DNA of 64,000 bases from Microbacteriaceae bacterium. GTDB lineage: Bacteria > Actinomycetota > Actinomycetes > Actinomycetales > Microbacteriaceae. The stretch covers positions 16,502 through 80,501 of the forward strand of contig JANXTR010000050.1 of assembly GCA_025352325.1 (NCBI GenBank). The letters are read 5' to 3'. Positions within the stretch are counted from its first letter, which is position 1. The number at the start of each line of letters is the position of its first letter. The position numbers were made by a program, and so were the translations under genes. Of the stretch, positions 47,601-59,458 are shown one piece after another. Below the pieces are notes generated by a model. It saw nothing but the letters and a program-made list of their open reading frames with translations, was not told the origin of the DNA and searched no databases.

Positions 47601-47632
47601 GTCGAGCAGCGGCGCAGCGACCTATCGAGACC
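47601..47632. repeat. Palindromic intergenic repeat, copy 2
   Basis: GTCGAGCAGCGGCGCAGCGA followed by CCTATCGAGACC: the same element as at 44800. It is 15 bp from an inverted third copy, so the pair could fold into a larger hairpin. It lies between the GT2 start and the metB stop. Confidence 0.6.
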
Positions 47633-47647
47633 TGGTTCTCGCATCCC

Positions 47648-47680
47648 GGTCTCGATGCTGCGCTTCGCGCCTACTCGACC
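47648..47680. repeat. Palindromic intergenic repeat, copy 3 (overlaps metB stop)
   Basis: GGTCTCGATGCTGCGCTTCG then CGCCTACTCGACC, inverted relative to copy 2. Its end encodes the last codons of metB: GGTCGAGTAG on the minus strand reads Val-Glu-stop in the frame of PVE-stop. The repeat therefore supplies the gene's stop codon. Confidence 0.6.
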
Positions 47681-48858
47681 GGCAAGGAGTCCAGCGCCTG
47701 CAGCACGTCGGCGAGCAGGTCATCGACGCCCTCGATGCCCACCGACAGGCGCACGATGCTCTCGGGCACCTCGAGCGAGGTGCCCCTCACCGAGGCGTGC
47801 GTCATCTCGGACGGGTAGCACATCAGCGACTCCACCCCGCCGAGCGACTCCGCCAGCTGGAACAGCTTCGTCGACTCGGCGAACGTCCGAGCCGCCCCAC
47901 CGTCGGCGAGCTGCAGCGAGATCATGCCGCCGAAACGCTTCATCTGCGAGGCGGCGAGCGCGTGGCCCGGGTGGTCAGGCAGCCCCGGGTAGAACACGTT
48001 CGAGATCTTCGGATGCCCCACCAGCGCCTCCGCGATGGTCTGCGCGTTAGACGAGTGCCGGTCCATGCGCACCGCAAGGGTCTTGATCCCGCGGATGGTG
48101 AGCCAGGCATCCATGGGGCCGGAGACCGCGCCGACGCCGAACTGCAGGAAGGCGACCTTGTCGGCAAGGCTCTCGGCTGCCCCGTCGGCACCGCCCACGA
48201 GCGTGTCGTCGTTGAGGATGACCGCGCCGCCGAGCACATCGCTGTGCCCGCCCAGGTACTTGGTGGTCGAATGGGTGACGACATCGGCGCCGAGCGAGAG
48301 CGGGCGCTGCAGATAGGGCGAGGCGAAGGTGTTGTCGGCGACGACGATCGCTCCGGCCGCGTGTCCGATCTCGGAGACGGCCGCGATATCCGTGATCTTC
48401 ATCAGCGGGTTGCTCGGCGTCTCGAGCCAGAGCACCTTGGTGTTCGGGCGGATGGCCGCGGCGACGGCATCCAGATCGCTCATGTCGACGCTCGAGAGCT
48501 CGATGCCCCAGGGCACAAAAACCCGGTTGACGAGGCGATGCGAGCCGCCATAGACGTCGTTGCCCATGAGCACGTGATCGCCGGGCCGCACGATGGCGCG
48601 CAGCAGCGTGTCCTCGCCGGCGAGACCCGAGGCGAAGCTGAACGCACGGTCGCCGCCCTCAAGCGCGGCGAGCAGGGTCTGCAGGGAGTCGCGGGTCGGA
48701 TTGCCGCCGCGCGCGTACTCGTAGCCGTTGCGGAAGCCGCCGATGCCGTCCTGCACGAAGGTGGTCGTGAAGTAGATGGGCGGGATGACCGCGCCTGTGG
48801 TGGGGTCGAACTCCTGACCGGCGTGGACGGCGGTGGTGGAGAAATCGGGTTGCGTCAT
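47671..48858 (-). CDS. metB: Cystathionine gamma-synthase/-lyase (PLP enzyme)
   Basis: Cys/Met metabolism PLP enzyme of the fold-type I trans-sulfuration family, 395 aa. The Schiff-base lysine is K200 in HSTTKYLGGHSDV. YEYARGGNPTRDSLQ and SFASGLAGEDTLL are cofactor-phosphate contacts. The family includes cystathionine gamma-synthase (methionine synthesis) and gamma-lyase (cysteine from cystathionine). Its neighbour cbs, 9 bp upstream, makes cystathionine from homocysteine, so a lyase role in reverse transsulfuration is plausible. The C-terminus ends inside an intergenic repeat. Confidence 0.9.
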   Translation of the reverse strand: MTQPDFSTTAVHAGQEFDPTTGAVIPPIYFTTTFVQDGIGGFRNGYEYARGGNPTRDSLQTLLAALEGGDRAFSFASGLAGEDTLLRAIVRPGDHVLMGNDVYGGSHRLVNRVFVPWGIELSSVDMSDLDAVAAAIRPNTKVLWLETPSNPLMKITDIAAVSEIGHAAGAIVVADNTFASPYLQRPLSLGADVVTHSTTKYLGGHSDVLGGAVILNDDTLVGGADGAAESLADKVAFLQFGVGAVSGPMDAWLTIRGIKTLAVRMDRHSSNAQTIAEALVGHPKISNVFYPGLPDHPGHALAASQMKRFGGMISLQLADGGAARTFAESTKLFQLAESLGGVESLMCYPSEMTHASVRGTSLEVPESIVRLSVGIEGVDDLLADVLQALDSLPVE

Positions 48859-48867
48859 TGTCGCTTT

Positions 48868-50232
48868 CTAGCTGTTGAGGAAGGTGAGCAGGTCGTGCCG
48901 GGTCAGCACCGCGGCGGGCTTGCCGTCGGCCGTGACCATCAGCGCGTCGGCGTCGCGCAGTTGCTCGCGCGCCGACTCGACCGTCTCGTGCATTCCTATC
49001 AACGCGAAACGCGGCCCGATCAATCCCGCGACAGAATCGGTGAGGGCGGCGCGGCCGCTAAAGACGGCATCCACGAGGCTCTGCTCGTCGATGGAACCGA
49101 CCACCTCACCCATCACGACGGGCGGCTCGGCGCTCAGAACGGGCACCTGCGAGACGTCGTATTCCTTGAAGATGCCAATGACATCGCGCACGGTGTCGCT
49201 CGGATGCGCGTGCACGAGCTCCGGCAGCAGACCGTTCTTGGTGCTCACGATGTCGCCGACGGTCTTGCCCTCGTCGGCGGGCAGGAATCCGTAGCTGCGC
49301 ATCCAGCCGTCGTTGAAGATCTTGCCGAGGTAGCCGCGGCCGCCGTCGGGCAGAAGGATCACCATGACGTCGTCCGCGCCGAGCGTACGGGCGACCTTGA
49401 GGGCGGATGCCACGGCCATCCCACTGGACCCCCCGACGAGCAGCCCCTCCTCGCGCGCGAGGCGCCGCGTCAGCTCGAAGGCCTCGGCATCAGATGCGGC
49501 GACGATCTCGTCGACCACGCTCGGGTCGTACGCGGTCGGCCAGAAGTCCTCGCCGACGCCCTCGATCAGGTACGGACGGCCGGTGCCGCCCGAGTAGACG
49601 GAGCCTTCGGGGTCCGCGCCGATGACGCGGACGCGACCGTCGGAGACCTCCTTGAGGTACTTTCCGACGCCGCTGATCGTGCCGCCGGTGCCGACGCCCG
49701 CGACGAAGTGCGTGATTTCGCCACCGGTCTGCGCCCAGATCTCGGGGCCCGTGGTCTCATAGTGGCTGAGCGGCCCGTTCGGGTTGGAGTACTGGTCGGG
49801 CTTGAACGCTCCTGGGATCTCGCGCGCGAGCCGGTCGCTCACCGAGTAGTAGCTCTCAGGGCTCGACGGTTCGACCGCGGTCGGGCAGACCACGACCTCC
49901 GCGCCGTAGGCGATGAGCGTGTTCCGCTTGTCTTCGCTGACCTTGTCGGGGCAGACGAAGACGCAGCGGTAGCCGCGCTGCTGGGCGACCAGGGCGAGGC
50001 CGATGCCGGTGTTGCCGCTGGTGGGCTCCACGATCGTGCCGCCGGGCTTCAGCTTGCCTTCGCGCTCGGCCGCGTCGATGATGCGCACCGCGATGCGGTC
50101 CTTCGATGAGCCGCCGGGGTTCAGGTACTCGATCTTGGCGAGCACCGTCGCCTGGATGCCCTCAGTCACCTTGTTCAGCTTCACCAGCGGGGTGTTGCCG
50201 ATCAGGTCGAGAACGGTCTCGGCGTAGTCCAT
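48868..50232 (-). CDS. cbs: Cystathionine beta-synthase
   Basis: PLP enzyme (454 aa) condensing serine (or O-acetylserine) with homocysteine to cystathionine. The catalytic domain (1-320) carries K44 in GSSKDRIAVR, the PTSGNTGIGLA loop and GVGTGGTISGVGKYL, which binds the PLP phosphate. Two C-terminal CBS domains (about 335-454) form a regulatory module. There is no heme-binding N-terminus, as usual in bacteria. It is followed by metB on the same strand, giving a two-gene transsulfuration unit. Confidence 0.94.
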   Translation of the reverse strand: MDYAETVLDLIGNTPLVKLNKVTEGIQATVLAKIEYLNPGGSSKDRIAVRIIDAAEREGKLKPGGTIVEPTSGNTGIGLALVAQQRGYRCVFVCPDKVSEDKRNTLIAYGAEVVVCPTAVEPSSPESYYSVSDRLAREIPGAFKPDQYSNPNGPLSHYETTGPEIWAQTGGEITHFVAGVGTGGTISGVGKYLKEVSDGRVRVIGADPEGSVYSGGTGRPYLIEGVGEDFWPTAYDPSVVDEIVAASDAEAFELTRRLAREEGLLVGGSSGMAVASALKVARTLGADDVMVILLPDGGRGYLGKIFNDGWMRSYGFLPADEGKTVGDIVSTKNGLLPELVHAHPSDTVRDVIGIFKEYDVSQVPVLSAEPPVVMGEVVGSIDEQSLVDAVFSGRAALTDSVAGLIGPRFALIGMHETVESAREQLRDADALMVTADGKPAAVLTRHDLLTFLNS

Positions 50233-50262
50233 GCTGCGAGCCTAGCCGCGGGCCGCTGCGTG

Positions 50263-51623
50263 TTACGGGAGGCGGTCGGAGACCAGCTTCTGCAGCGCTC
50301 GCAGCGGGATCGACACCCAGTCGGGACGGTGATCCTCCTCGTAGGCGACCTCGTACACCGCCTTGTCGATCTCGTAGGCACGCAGCAGGTCGACCTGAGC
50401 GTCCGAGCGGTCGAAGCCGTAGCCGAACAGGAATGCGATCTGGTTGCGGCGCACCCAGTCGTCGGCGACGGCGGCCTCGTCGACCTCGGGATCGAGCGAG
50501 ATCACGCCCGTGAGCGCCTGGATGGAGTGGGCGGCGTAGTCGAGCGAGCGCATCATCCCGGCCAGGTCGCGCAGCGGCGAATCGAGCAGGATGCGGTCCT
50601 CCCTCGGCTTGGACGGCTCGCCCTCGAAGTCGATGATCTTCCAGCCCGTGGTTGTGCGCAGCGTCTGCCCGAGGTGGAAGTCGCCGTGGATGCGTTGCAC
50701 CGGCACGGGCACGCTCCGGTCGATCCGCTCATAGGCGGCGCGCACGGCATCCGCGTACTCGCCGACGACCGGATGCGCGGCTACGACCTCGTCGAGCCGA
50801 CGGTTCAGCCGCGCGACCAGCACGTCCAACTCCGCGGCGCCCCAGACGGCCGTGGGCAGCAGTTCGCACATCTGCGCGTGGACGTGCGCGGTGGTCGCGC
50901 CCAGCCGCTCGGTCTCGCCGGCGAAGTCGCCGCCGGCCTCGCGGGCGCGGATCGCGTCGTTCTGCAGGGCTCGGACGCTCGCGCGCGCGGTGTCCCAGCC
51001 GTCGGTGGCGGAGCGTTGGAAGACCCCGGCCATCGCCAGGTCGAGATCGCCGCTGCGGATCCAGCCGAGCAGCGGCGAGATCTCATCGGAGCCGACCAGG
51101 GTCAGCGCCTCCTGCACCTCGATATCCGGGTTGATCCCGGGGCTCAGCCGCCGGAAGAACTTCACCAGCGACTCCCCGGCGATCACGGAGGTGTTGCTCT
51201 GCTCGGCCCCGAGCAGCACGTTGTCGACGCCCTCCTCGAGGGCGAAACCCTGCAGACGGCCGTACTGGACGTCATCGGGCACGACGGTGCCGTCGACGAA
51301 GCCGCCCAGCAGCACTCCGCGCGCCTCTGAGTCGTGCAGCGCGTCGTAGACGTAGTAGCGGCGGTCGTCGAGGATGGCGGTGCCGATGAAGCCGTACGAG
51401 AGGTCTTTGCGCGGCTCCTGCCGATACGACAGGGGCACGTTGTAGACGCCCGGCTCCGAGCCGGAGACGACCGACACGATCTCGACGCGCACGCCCGGAT
51501 CGGCACCCGGGTCGCTCAGCCACTCCAGCGGCCGAACGTCGGTCACGGTCACCTGCTCCGATCCCGCGAACCAGCGCTGGCGACCGAGGTAGGCCGCGAG
51601 TTCGAGGTGTTCCGTCCAGGTGC

Positions 51624-51627
<4 letters not shown>
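50263..51627 (-). CDS. mak: Maltokinase
   Basis: Phosphorylates maltose with ATP to maltose 1-phosphate, the donor for the GlgE alpha-glucan pathway; 454 aa. It has an N-terminal cap (RQRWFAGSE at about 15-23 is typical) and an aminoglycoside-phosphotransferase-like kinase domain. The Brenner-type motif is [13 protein letters not shown] (catalytic Asp), followed by [17 protein letters not shown] (metal Asp). The ATG overlaps the treS stop by four bases, so the two are translationally coupled. glgE itself is not in the window. Confidence 0.93.
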
Positions 51628-53318
<1,691 letters not shown>

Positions 53319-53397
53319 GGGTCGACGCTACTCGCCTCCTGCTCGATCCGAAGGGGCCCGGAGGGGCTTGGAGGTGGTGTCCAGGCGTCTGCGACGG

Positions 53398-55275
53398 TCA
53401 GTCGCTGAGCTCGGGGACGGCGGACGCCGCCAACTGCTCCGCGAACAGCCGGGCGTAGACACCGTCGTTCCTCAGCAGCTCGGAGTGCGTGCCGCGCTCG
53501 ACGATCCGGCCGGCCTCGACCACGAAGATCACGTCGGCCGCGACCACGGTCGAGAGCCGGTGAGCGATCGCGATGGTGGTGCGACCGCGCGAGGCCTCGT
53601 CGAGGGCTCGCTGCACGATCCGCTCCGAGACGGTGTCGAGCGCGCTCGTCGCCTCGTCGAGGATGAGCACGGCCGGGTCCTTGAGCAGCACGCGCGCGAT
53701 GGCGACCCGCTGCTTCTCGCCACCACTGAGCCGGTAGCCGCGCTCCCCCACGACCGTGTCGTAGGCATCCGGAAACGACACGATCGTGTCGTGGATGTTG
53801 GCTGCCTTCGCCGCCACCACGAGCTCGTCATCGCTCGCTCCCGGCTTCGCGTAGCGCAGGTTCTCGGCAATGGTGGCGTGGAACAGGTAGGTCTCCTGGC
53901 TCACGATACCGATCGCGCCGATCAGCGACTCCTGCCGGAGTTCGCGCACGTCGTCGCCGGCGAAGAGCACGCCGCCGCCCGTCACGTCGTGTAGGCGCGG
54001 CACCAGATATGAGACGGTCGTCTTGCCCGCCCCGGACGGTCCGACGAAGGCGGCGTACTGCCCGGGCTCGATGTCGAAGCTGACGCCCTTAAGAGTGGCG
54101 GGCGAGTCGAGGGGCGCATCCGGATACCGGAAGACGACATCGTCGAACTGCACCCGGCCGAGCCGGCTCGTGGTGACGGGACGGGCATCCGGGGCGTCGG
54201 CGATCCGTGGCACGAGGTCGAGGTACTCGAAGATGCGGGCGAACAAGGCCTGCGAGGTCTGCAGGTCGAGGGCGATGCGCAGCAGACCCATGAGCGGGAA
54301 CAGCAACCGGGCCTGCACGGTGGTGAACGCGACGATCGTCCCCGCCGTGACGGTGACGTCGTGGTAGATCAGCCAGGCCGCGACGAGGTAGATGACCGCG
54401 GGGATGATCGAGAGGAACACGCTGACGATGGCGAAGAACCACTGGCCGCTCATCTGCTGCTGCACCTGCAGCCGCACCTGGTTGTCGTTCTCGTCGGAGT
54501 AGCGGCCGACCTCTGCGCCCTGCTGATTGAAGCTCTTCGCGAGCAGGATCCCCGAGACGCTCAGGGTCTCCTGCGTGATCGCCGTCATCTCCGAGAGCGA
54601 CTCCTGCGTCTTGGTGGCGATACGGGCGCGCACCTGCCCGACCCGGCGCTGGGCGATCACGAGCACCGGCAGCAGGATCACGGCAACGATCGTCATCTGC
54701 CAGCTCAGCACGAGCATGGCTACGAAGGCCGCGATCACGGTGACGGTGTTGCCGACCACGCTTGAGATCGTGTTGCTGAGCACGCCGGCCACACCGCCGA
54801 CGTCGTTCTGCAGCCGGGACTGGATGACGCCCGTCTTGGTACGGGTGAAGAAACCGAGCTCCATCGCCTGCAGGTGCGAGAACAGCCGGATGCGCAGCGC
54901 CCCCATCACGGAGTTGCCCACCCGCGCGGTCAGATAGGTCTGCCCCACGCCGATCCCGGCCGAGGCGAGCCAGAGCAGCACCATCGTGCCGACCAGCTGG
55001 AGCAGCACGGGCACGTTCGGCCCGGCGCTGTCCGGCGGGAACAGGCCCCGGTCGAAGGCCTGTCGGGTGAGCAGCGGCGGGATGACGCTGAGGCTGGCGC
55101 TGACCAGCACGAGCGCGATCGTGACGATCAGCTGGGTGCGGTAGGGGACGAACAGCCCCCCGATGCGTCGCAGGAGATGCGGAATCGTGGGGGCCTGTGC
55201 GTTCGCGGCCCTCTGTGCGGCGACGTCGCCATTGCTCACGCGACCGGAGCCGCGACCGCTTCCACCACCCCGCAT
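53398..55275 (-). CDS. ABC exporter half-transporter
   Basis: Fused membrane-ATPase protein (about 625 aa) of the ABC multidrug/lipid exporter class. Six predicted helices lie in residues 35-330; the ATPase domain (about 360-610) has Walker A GPSGAGKT, the ABC signature LSGGEKQRVAIARVLL and Walker [13 protein letters not shown]. The start at 55275 (MRGGGSGRG) follows a TACGCT -10-like box by a few bases, so earlier in-frame starts up to 55359 are less likely. All key ATPase residues look canonical. It may work as a homodimer; substrate unknown. Two further exporter genes lie upstream on the same strand. Confidence 0.9.
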   Translation of the reverse strand: MRGGGSGRGSGRVSNGDVAAQRAANAQAPTIPHLLRRIGGLFVPYRTQLIVTIALVLVSASLSVIPPLLTRQAFDRGLFPPDSAGPNVPVLLQLVGTMVLLWLASAGIGVGQTYLTARVGNSVMGALRIRLFSHLQAMELGFFTRTKTGVIQSRLQNDVGGVAGVLSNTISSVVGNTVTVIAAFVAMLVLSWQMTIVAVILLPVLVIAQRRVGQVRARIATKTQESLSEMTAITQETLSVSGILLAKSFNQQGAEVGRYSDENDNQVRLQVQQQMSGQWFFAIVSVFLSIIPAVIYLVAAWLIYHDVTVTAGTIVAFTTVQARLLFPLMGLLRIALDLQTSQALFARIFEYLDLVPRIADAPDARPVTTSRLGRVQFDDVVFRYPDAPLDSPATLKGVSFDIEPGQYAAFVGPSGAGKTTVSYLVPRLHDVTGGGVLFAGDDVRELRQESLIGAIGIVSQETYLFHATIAENLRYAKPGASDDELVVAAKAANIHDTIVSFPDAYDTVVGERGYRLSGGEKQRVAIARVLLKDPAVLILDEATSALDTVSERIVQRALDEASRGRTTIAIAHRLSTVVAADVIFVVEAGRIVERGTHSELLRNDGVYARLFAEQLAASAVPELSD

Positions 55276-55495
55276 GCTCACCTGATGAGCGTAACCCGGG
55301 CCATCCACACGCGCCGGGGCCTCCGAGCCACCTTCTGCGCTCACTTTTGACATGAGCAATTCGCGACAACGGCAGCGAATAGACCGTTCGCGGCATCGGC
55401 ATCGGCATCCTGGGGCCGGCAGGGGACAGCGGACCCCCGTTCCATCCCAGCGCCACCTGCCTGTTTCCTCTTGTGCGCCGCCGCGCTCCGCTGGC

Positions 55496-57307
55496 CTACA
55501 CCAACGAATCGCGCCAGGCGGCGTGCAGCTTGGCGAAGCGGCCCGTGCCGGCGATGAGGTCTGCGGGCGTGCCGTCCTCCACGATGCGACCGTGCTCCAT
55601 CACGAGCACCCGATCGGCGATCGCCACCGTCGAGAGGCGATGCGCAATGATGACCGCCGTGCGATCCGCGAGCAGGGTCGTGAGACCCTCCTGCACGAGC
55701 CGCTCGCTCGGAATGTCGAGCGAGGCGGTCGCCTCATCCAGGATCAGCACCGCCGGGTCGGCCAGGAACGCCCGAGCGAACGAGAGCAACTGCCGCTGCC
55801 CCGCCGACACGCGCCCGCCGCGCTTGTTCACGTCGGTGTCGTAGCCGTCCGGCAGCGCCCGGATGAACTCATCCGCGCCGACCGACCGCGACGCGCGCTG
55901 GATCTCGTCGAAGCTCGCGCCCGGCTTGCCGAGCGCGATGTTCTCGGCGACCGACCCGCTGAACAGGTACGCCTCCTGCGTGACCATGACGATCGCGCGC
56001 CGCAGATCCTTCGGATGCAGCCGACGCAGGTCGATTCCGTCGAGCTGCACGGCGCCCACGGTCGGGTCGTAGAAGCGCGCCATGAGCTTGGCCAGCGTGG
56101 ACTTGCCCGCTCCCGTCGACCCCACCAACGCGATCGTCTGGCCCGCGGGGATGTGCAGGCTGAAGTCTGGCAGGATGACACGATCCGCGCGGTACGCGAA
56201 GCGCACGTCCTCGAAGTCCACGGCGCCCCGAGCCTGCCAGAGGTCGACAGGAGTCGAGGGGTCGGCAACGCTCGGCTCCTCCTCGAGCACGCCCGAGATC
56301 TTCTCGAGCGCGGCTGCGGCGGACTGGTAGGAGTTGTAGAACTGGGCCATCTCCTCGAGCGGGTCGAAGAAGCGCCGGGTGTAGAGCACGACGGCCAGCA
56401 GCGCGCCGATCTCGAGCCCGCCCTCGAGCACGCGGAATCCGCCGGCCAGCAGCACGACCGCGACCGTCACGTTGCCGATCAGGATCAGACCGGGGTCGAA
56501 GATGCCGAACAGCCGGATCGCCTTGGCGTTGGCATCCCGGTAGTCCTCGACGACCGCGCCGAACTCGACGGCATTGCGGCCCTCCTTGCGGAACGCCTTC
56601 ACCGCGCGGATGCCCGTCATGGTCTCGACGAACTGCACGATGACACGCGCCGAGAAGGTGCGCGTCTCGCGGAACACCGACTCCGACCGCTTCTGGAACC
56701 ACCGGGTCAGGAAGAACAGCGGCACGAGCGCGCAGGCGAGCACCAGTCCACTCCACGGGTCGAGAATGACCAGCGCGATCGCGATGAAGAACATGTACAG
56801 GATGCCGGTCACCAGCCCGTTCACGCCCGAGTCGAGCAGTTCGCGGATCGCCTCGAGGTCGCTCGTCTGGCGCGCGATGATCCGACCCGAGGTGTAGCTC
56901 TCATGGAACTCGAGGCTCAGACGCTGCACGTGCTGGAACACGCGCTTGCGCAGATCGATCAGGACCGCCTGGGTGATTCGGGCAGAGAGCACCGTGAACT
57001 GCGAAATCAGGATGGCGCCGCCGATTCCCGCGATCAGGTAGCCGCCGACCGTGAACAGGATCGGCGCCCAGTCCTTCTGCTTCGTCAGCGCCGGCAGGCC
57101 CTGGTCGATTCCGATCGCGATCAGCGTGGGACCGGCCACCTGCAGGGCCGTGCTGACCACAACCACGGCGAGCGCCAGCGCGACGCGCCCGCGGACGGGG
57201 CGCAGCAGCAGAGCGAGCAGGCGCAGTGAACGGGCCCGGATCTCCTGGCTCTCCTCGCGCGTGTAGTCGGTGCGCTCCTCGCCCTCGACTCCTGTCACCG
57301 CACTCAT
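55496..57307 (-). CDS. ABC exporter half-transporter (pair member 2)
   Basis: A 603-aa ABC exporter with six helices and ATPase motifs Walker A GSTGAGKS, signature [16 protein letters not shown] (SAGQ instead of SGGQ) and Walker [11 protein letters not shown]. It follows the half-transporter at 57408 and probably forms a heterodimer with it, as paired half-transporters of this kind usually do. Its start codon overlaps the stop of a 35-codon micro-ORF created by a tandem duplication. Substrate unknown. Confidence 0.9.
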   Translation of the reverse strand: MSAVTGVEGEERTDYTREESQEIRARSLRLLALLLRPVRGRVALALAVVVVSTALQVAGPTLIAIGIDQGLPALTKQKDWAPILFTVGGYLIAGIGGAILISQFTVLSARITQAVLIDLRKRVFQHVQRLSLEFHESYTSGRIIARQTSDLEAIRELLDSGVNGLVTGILYMFFIAIALVILDPWSGLVLACALVPLFFLTRWFQKRSESVFRETRTFSARVIVQFVETMTGIRAVKAFRKEGRNAVEFGAVVEDYRDANAKAIRLFGIFDPGLILIGNVTVAVVLLAGGFRVLEGGLEIGALLAVVLYTRRFFDPLEEMAQFYNSYQSAAAALEKISGVLEEEPSVADPSTPVDLWQARGAVDFEDVRFAYRADRVILPDFSLHIPAGQTIALVGSTGAGKSTLAKLMARFYDPTVGAVQLDGIDLRRLHPKDLRRAIVMVTQEAYLFSGSVAENIALGKPGASFDEIQRASRSVGADEFIRALPDGYDTDVNKRGGRVSAGQRQLLSFARAFLADPAVLILDEATASLDIPSERLVQEGLTTLLADRTAVIIAHRLSTVAIADRVLVMEHGRIVEDGTPADLIAGTGRFAKLHAAWRDSLV

Positions 57308-57429
57308 GCGTTCACCTCGATCTGCGTGCTCGTCCCACCGACGAAGCACTGCTCCGTCGGCGCTGGCGTCGCGGCGACGCGATGCGTCGCTCCCAGCTCC
57401 AGCGCGCTCATGCGTTCACCTCGATCTGC
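57303..57429. repeat. 23-bp direct repeat, 104 bp apart, between paired exporter genes
   Basis: CTCATGCGTTCACCTCGATC, continuing TGC, occurs at 57303 and again at 57407. It contains the last codons of the upstream exporter and the ATG region of the downstream one. The arrangement suggests that the ATGA junction of the two genes was duplicated around an 81-bp insert that itself has short inverted repeats (CCGACG/CGTCGG, GCGTCGC/GCGACGC). Confidence 0.75.
57304..57411 (-). CDS. Micro-ORF between exporter genes (35 aa)
   Basis: Starts at an ATG overlapping the stop of the exporter gene at 57408 (ATGA) and ends in a stop overlapping the ATG of the exporter gene at 57307, again ATGA. The peptide begins [12 protein letters not shown] and ends TQIEVNA, the same last residues as the upstream exporter. 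Perfect coupling on both sides would let ribosomes pass through it. It may only preserve translational coupling after the duplication; no family is recognised. Confidence 0.45.
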   Translation of the reverse strand: MSALELGATHRVAATPAPTEQCFVGGTSTQIEVNA

Positions 57430-59246
57430 TTGTCGTCGTCCAGCGAGCTGATGACGAATCGGTAGTGGTTGTTGCTGGCCAGCAGCTCGGAGTGCCGCCC
57501 CACGGCGGTCACCCGGCCGTTCTCCAGCAGGGCCACCCGGTCGGCCAGCTGCACCGTCGACGGTCGGTGGGCCACGATCAGCGCGGTCGTCTCGGCGAGC
57601 ACGCGGCGCAGGCCCGCTTCGACGCGCGCCTCGGTGTCGACATCGAGCGCCGACAGCGGATCGTCCAGCACGAGAACTGCGGGGCGGGCCGCGACGGCAC
57701 GCGCCAGCGCGAGGCGTTGCCGCTGTCCTCCGGAGAGGCTCAGGCCCTCCTCGCCGACGCGCGTGTCGGATCCCTCGGGCAGGTCCGCGACGAAGTCGGC
57801 CTGCGCGATCTCGAGAGCCTCGGCCAGCACCCGGTCGGCCTCGGGTCCGCCGCCGGCGAGCTCGGGGCGCCCGATCAGGACGTTGTCGCGGACGGATGCC
57901 GAGAACAGGGTGGCGTCCTCGAAGGCCATCGCGATGTGACGCCGCAGTTCTTCGCGGGTCAGATCACGGATGTCGACGCCATCCAGTCGGATCGCTCCGC
58001 CGGTCACGTCGTAGAGCCGTGTCGCGAGCGCGGTCAGCGTCGTCTTGCCAGAGCCCGTGAGACCCACCAGCGCCATCGTCTCGCCCGGCTCCAGCTCGAG
58101 CTCGATGCCGTCGAGGATGTCGGGGAACTGGCGGGGCGAGTCCTGGTACCGGAAGTGCGCGGCATCGAAGACCAGCCGCCCCTGGGGGTGCGCGATGGTC
58201 TGGGGGTGCTCAGGATCCTCGATCGTGTTCGGCTCGTCGAGCACCTCGAAGAGGCGGTCGATGGCCGTGCGGGTGTCGAAGGTCATCGACAGCAGGAAGC
58301 CGATCGACTCGATGGGGAACCTCAGCACGGTCGCCGTGGCGAAGAAGGCGAACAGCTCCCCCACCGTGAGAGACCCGGTCGAGGCGAGCCACACGCCGCC
58401 CAGCAGACACAGGGCGAACGCGACATCCGGAACCAGAAGCAGCCAGAGCCAAATCCCGGCGATCGCCTGCGCCTTCTCGATCTCGGTGCCGCGCAGCTCC
58501 TCGGCCTGTCGGGTGAACTTCTCGAGCGAGTACCGGCCGCGGCCGAAGGCCTTCAGCACCCGGATGCCGTGCACCGACTCCTCGACGGCCGTCGCCAGGT
58601 CACCCTGCTGGTCCTGCGAGCGGCGCGCCACGGTGGAGTAGCGGTTCTCGAAGACGAAGCCGTAGATCCAGAGCGGGATCGAGCACAGCATGAACACGAT
58701 TCCGAGCTGCCAGCTCCACACGAACAGCACGGCGAACCCGACCACGATCGTCGCGATGTTCACGACGAGGAGCACGACGCCGAACGACAACCAGCGACGG
58801 ATCAGGCTGAGGTCGCTCATGGCGCGCGACAGCAACTGCCCGCTCTGCCAGCGATCGTGGAAGGCGACGGGCAGGTCCTGCAGCTTCGCGTAGAGCGTGT
58901 TGCGGATCGCGGCCTCCACGTGGGTTCCCGGCGTCAGCACGAGGAAGCGGCGCGCGGCGATGAACGCGGCCTCGAGCGCTCCCAGGACCAGCACGATGAG
59001 GGCCGCGGGCCAGATCTGCGCCCCGTCACCGCTGGCGAGAGGGCCGTCGACCAGGTTCTGCAGGATGATCGGGATCGTCAGCGAGACGAGGCCGGCGAGC
59101 AGCGCCGCGACCATGCCGAGGACGATCCGCGGCAGGGCGGGACGCACCCACGGCATGATCCGGAGGATCGTGCGGAAGGTCCTCGTGCGCGCCAATTTCG
59201 CGGGCGCGCTCGAAGGAGGACTGGTGGCGGGACTGGTGGGAGGCAT
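57408..59246 (-). CDS. ABC exporter half-transporter (pair member 1)
   Basis: A 612-aa ABC exporter. A Pro/Ser-rich cytoplasmic N-terminus is followed by six helices (about 35-320) and an ATPase domain with Walker A GLTGSGKT, signature [16 protein letters not shown] and Walker [13 protein letters not shown]. The residue after Walker B is Asp-Pro rather than Glu-Ala (LDDPLSALD), so the catalytic Glu is missing. This degenerate ATP site is typical of one half of heterodimeric exporters; the partner at 55496 keeps the Glu (LDEATASLD). Substrate unknown. A possible leader micro-ORF lies 119 bp upstream. Confidence 0.9.
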   Translation of the reverse strand: MPPTSPATSPPSSAPAKLARTRTFRTILRIMPWVRPALPRIVLGMVAALLAGLVSLTIPIILQNLVDGPLASGDGAQIWPAALIVLVLGALEAAFIAARRFLVLTPGTHVEAAIRNTLYAKLQDLPVAFHDRWQSGQLLSRAMSDLSLIRRWLSFGVVLLVVNIATIVVGFAVLFVWSWQLGIVFMLCSIPLWIYGFVFENRYSTVARRSQDQQGDLATAVEESVHGIRVLKAFGRGRYSLEKFTRQAEELRGTEIEKAQAIAGIWLWLLLVPDVAFALCLLGGVWLASTGSLTVGELFAFFATATVLRFPIESIGFLLSMTFDTRTAIDRLFEVLDEPNTIEDPEHPQTIAHPQGRLVFDAAHFRYQDSPRQFPDILDGIELELEPGETMALVGLTGSGKTTLTALATRLYDVTGGAIRLDGVDIRDLTREELRRHIAMAFEDATLFSASVRDNVLIGRPELAGGGPEADRVLAEALEIAQADFVADLPEGSDTRVGEEGLSLSGGQRQRLALARAVAARPAVLVLDDPLSALDVDTEARVEAGLRRVLAETTALIVAHRPSTVQLADRVALLENGRVTAVGRHSELLASNNHYRFVISSLDDDKQIEVNA

Positions 59247-59365
59247 GACTCTTCCGGAGTCGGCGGACGCGCGCGAGGGCGCGCGATCCTGGGCGGTGGT
59301 GCGATGGAGGGTGCTGCGGCCGGGAGTGCAATCCGACGGCCGCCGAGGTGCAGGCGGGCGTGCCG

Positions 59366-59458
59366 CTACGGTCGGGCGGTTCGGGCCCGGTGCGAGACGG
59401 GGCGACCGACCGCGCGGAACAGCGGTGTGATCATCCGCATGATTCCGTTCGTCTTCAT
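59366..59458 (-). CDS. Candidate leader peptide upstream of ABC exporter pair
   Basis: A 30-codon ORF, starting [20 protein letters not shown], with the strong ribosome site GGGGAGG five bases before its ATG. It is basic and partly hydrophobic. It lies 119 bp before the exporter pair, in an otherwise gene-free 419-bp interval (59247-59665). Short leader ORFs before exporters often sense ribosome stalling by antibiotics; this is a guess from position. No other gene is supported in that interval. Confidence 0.42.
   Translation of the reverse strand: MKTNGIMRMITPLFRAVGRPVSHRARTARP

Noticed and set aside
45856..50109. A 1417-codon plus-strand open frame
   Set aside because: It lies antisense to GT2-GtrA, metB and cbs, is very rich in Arg, His and Asp, and has no domain. 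It is a high-GC antisense shadow.
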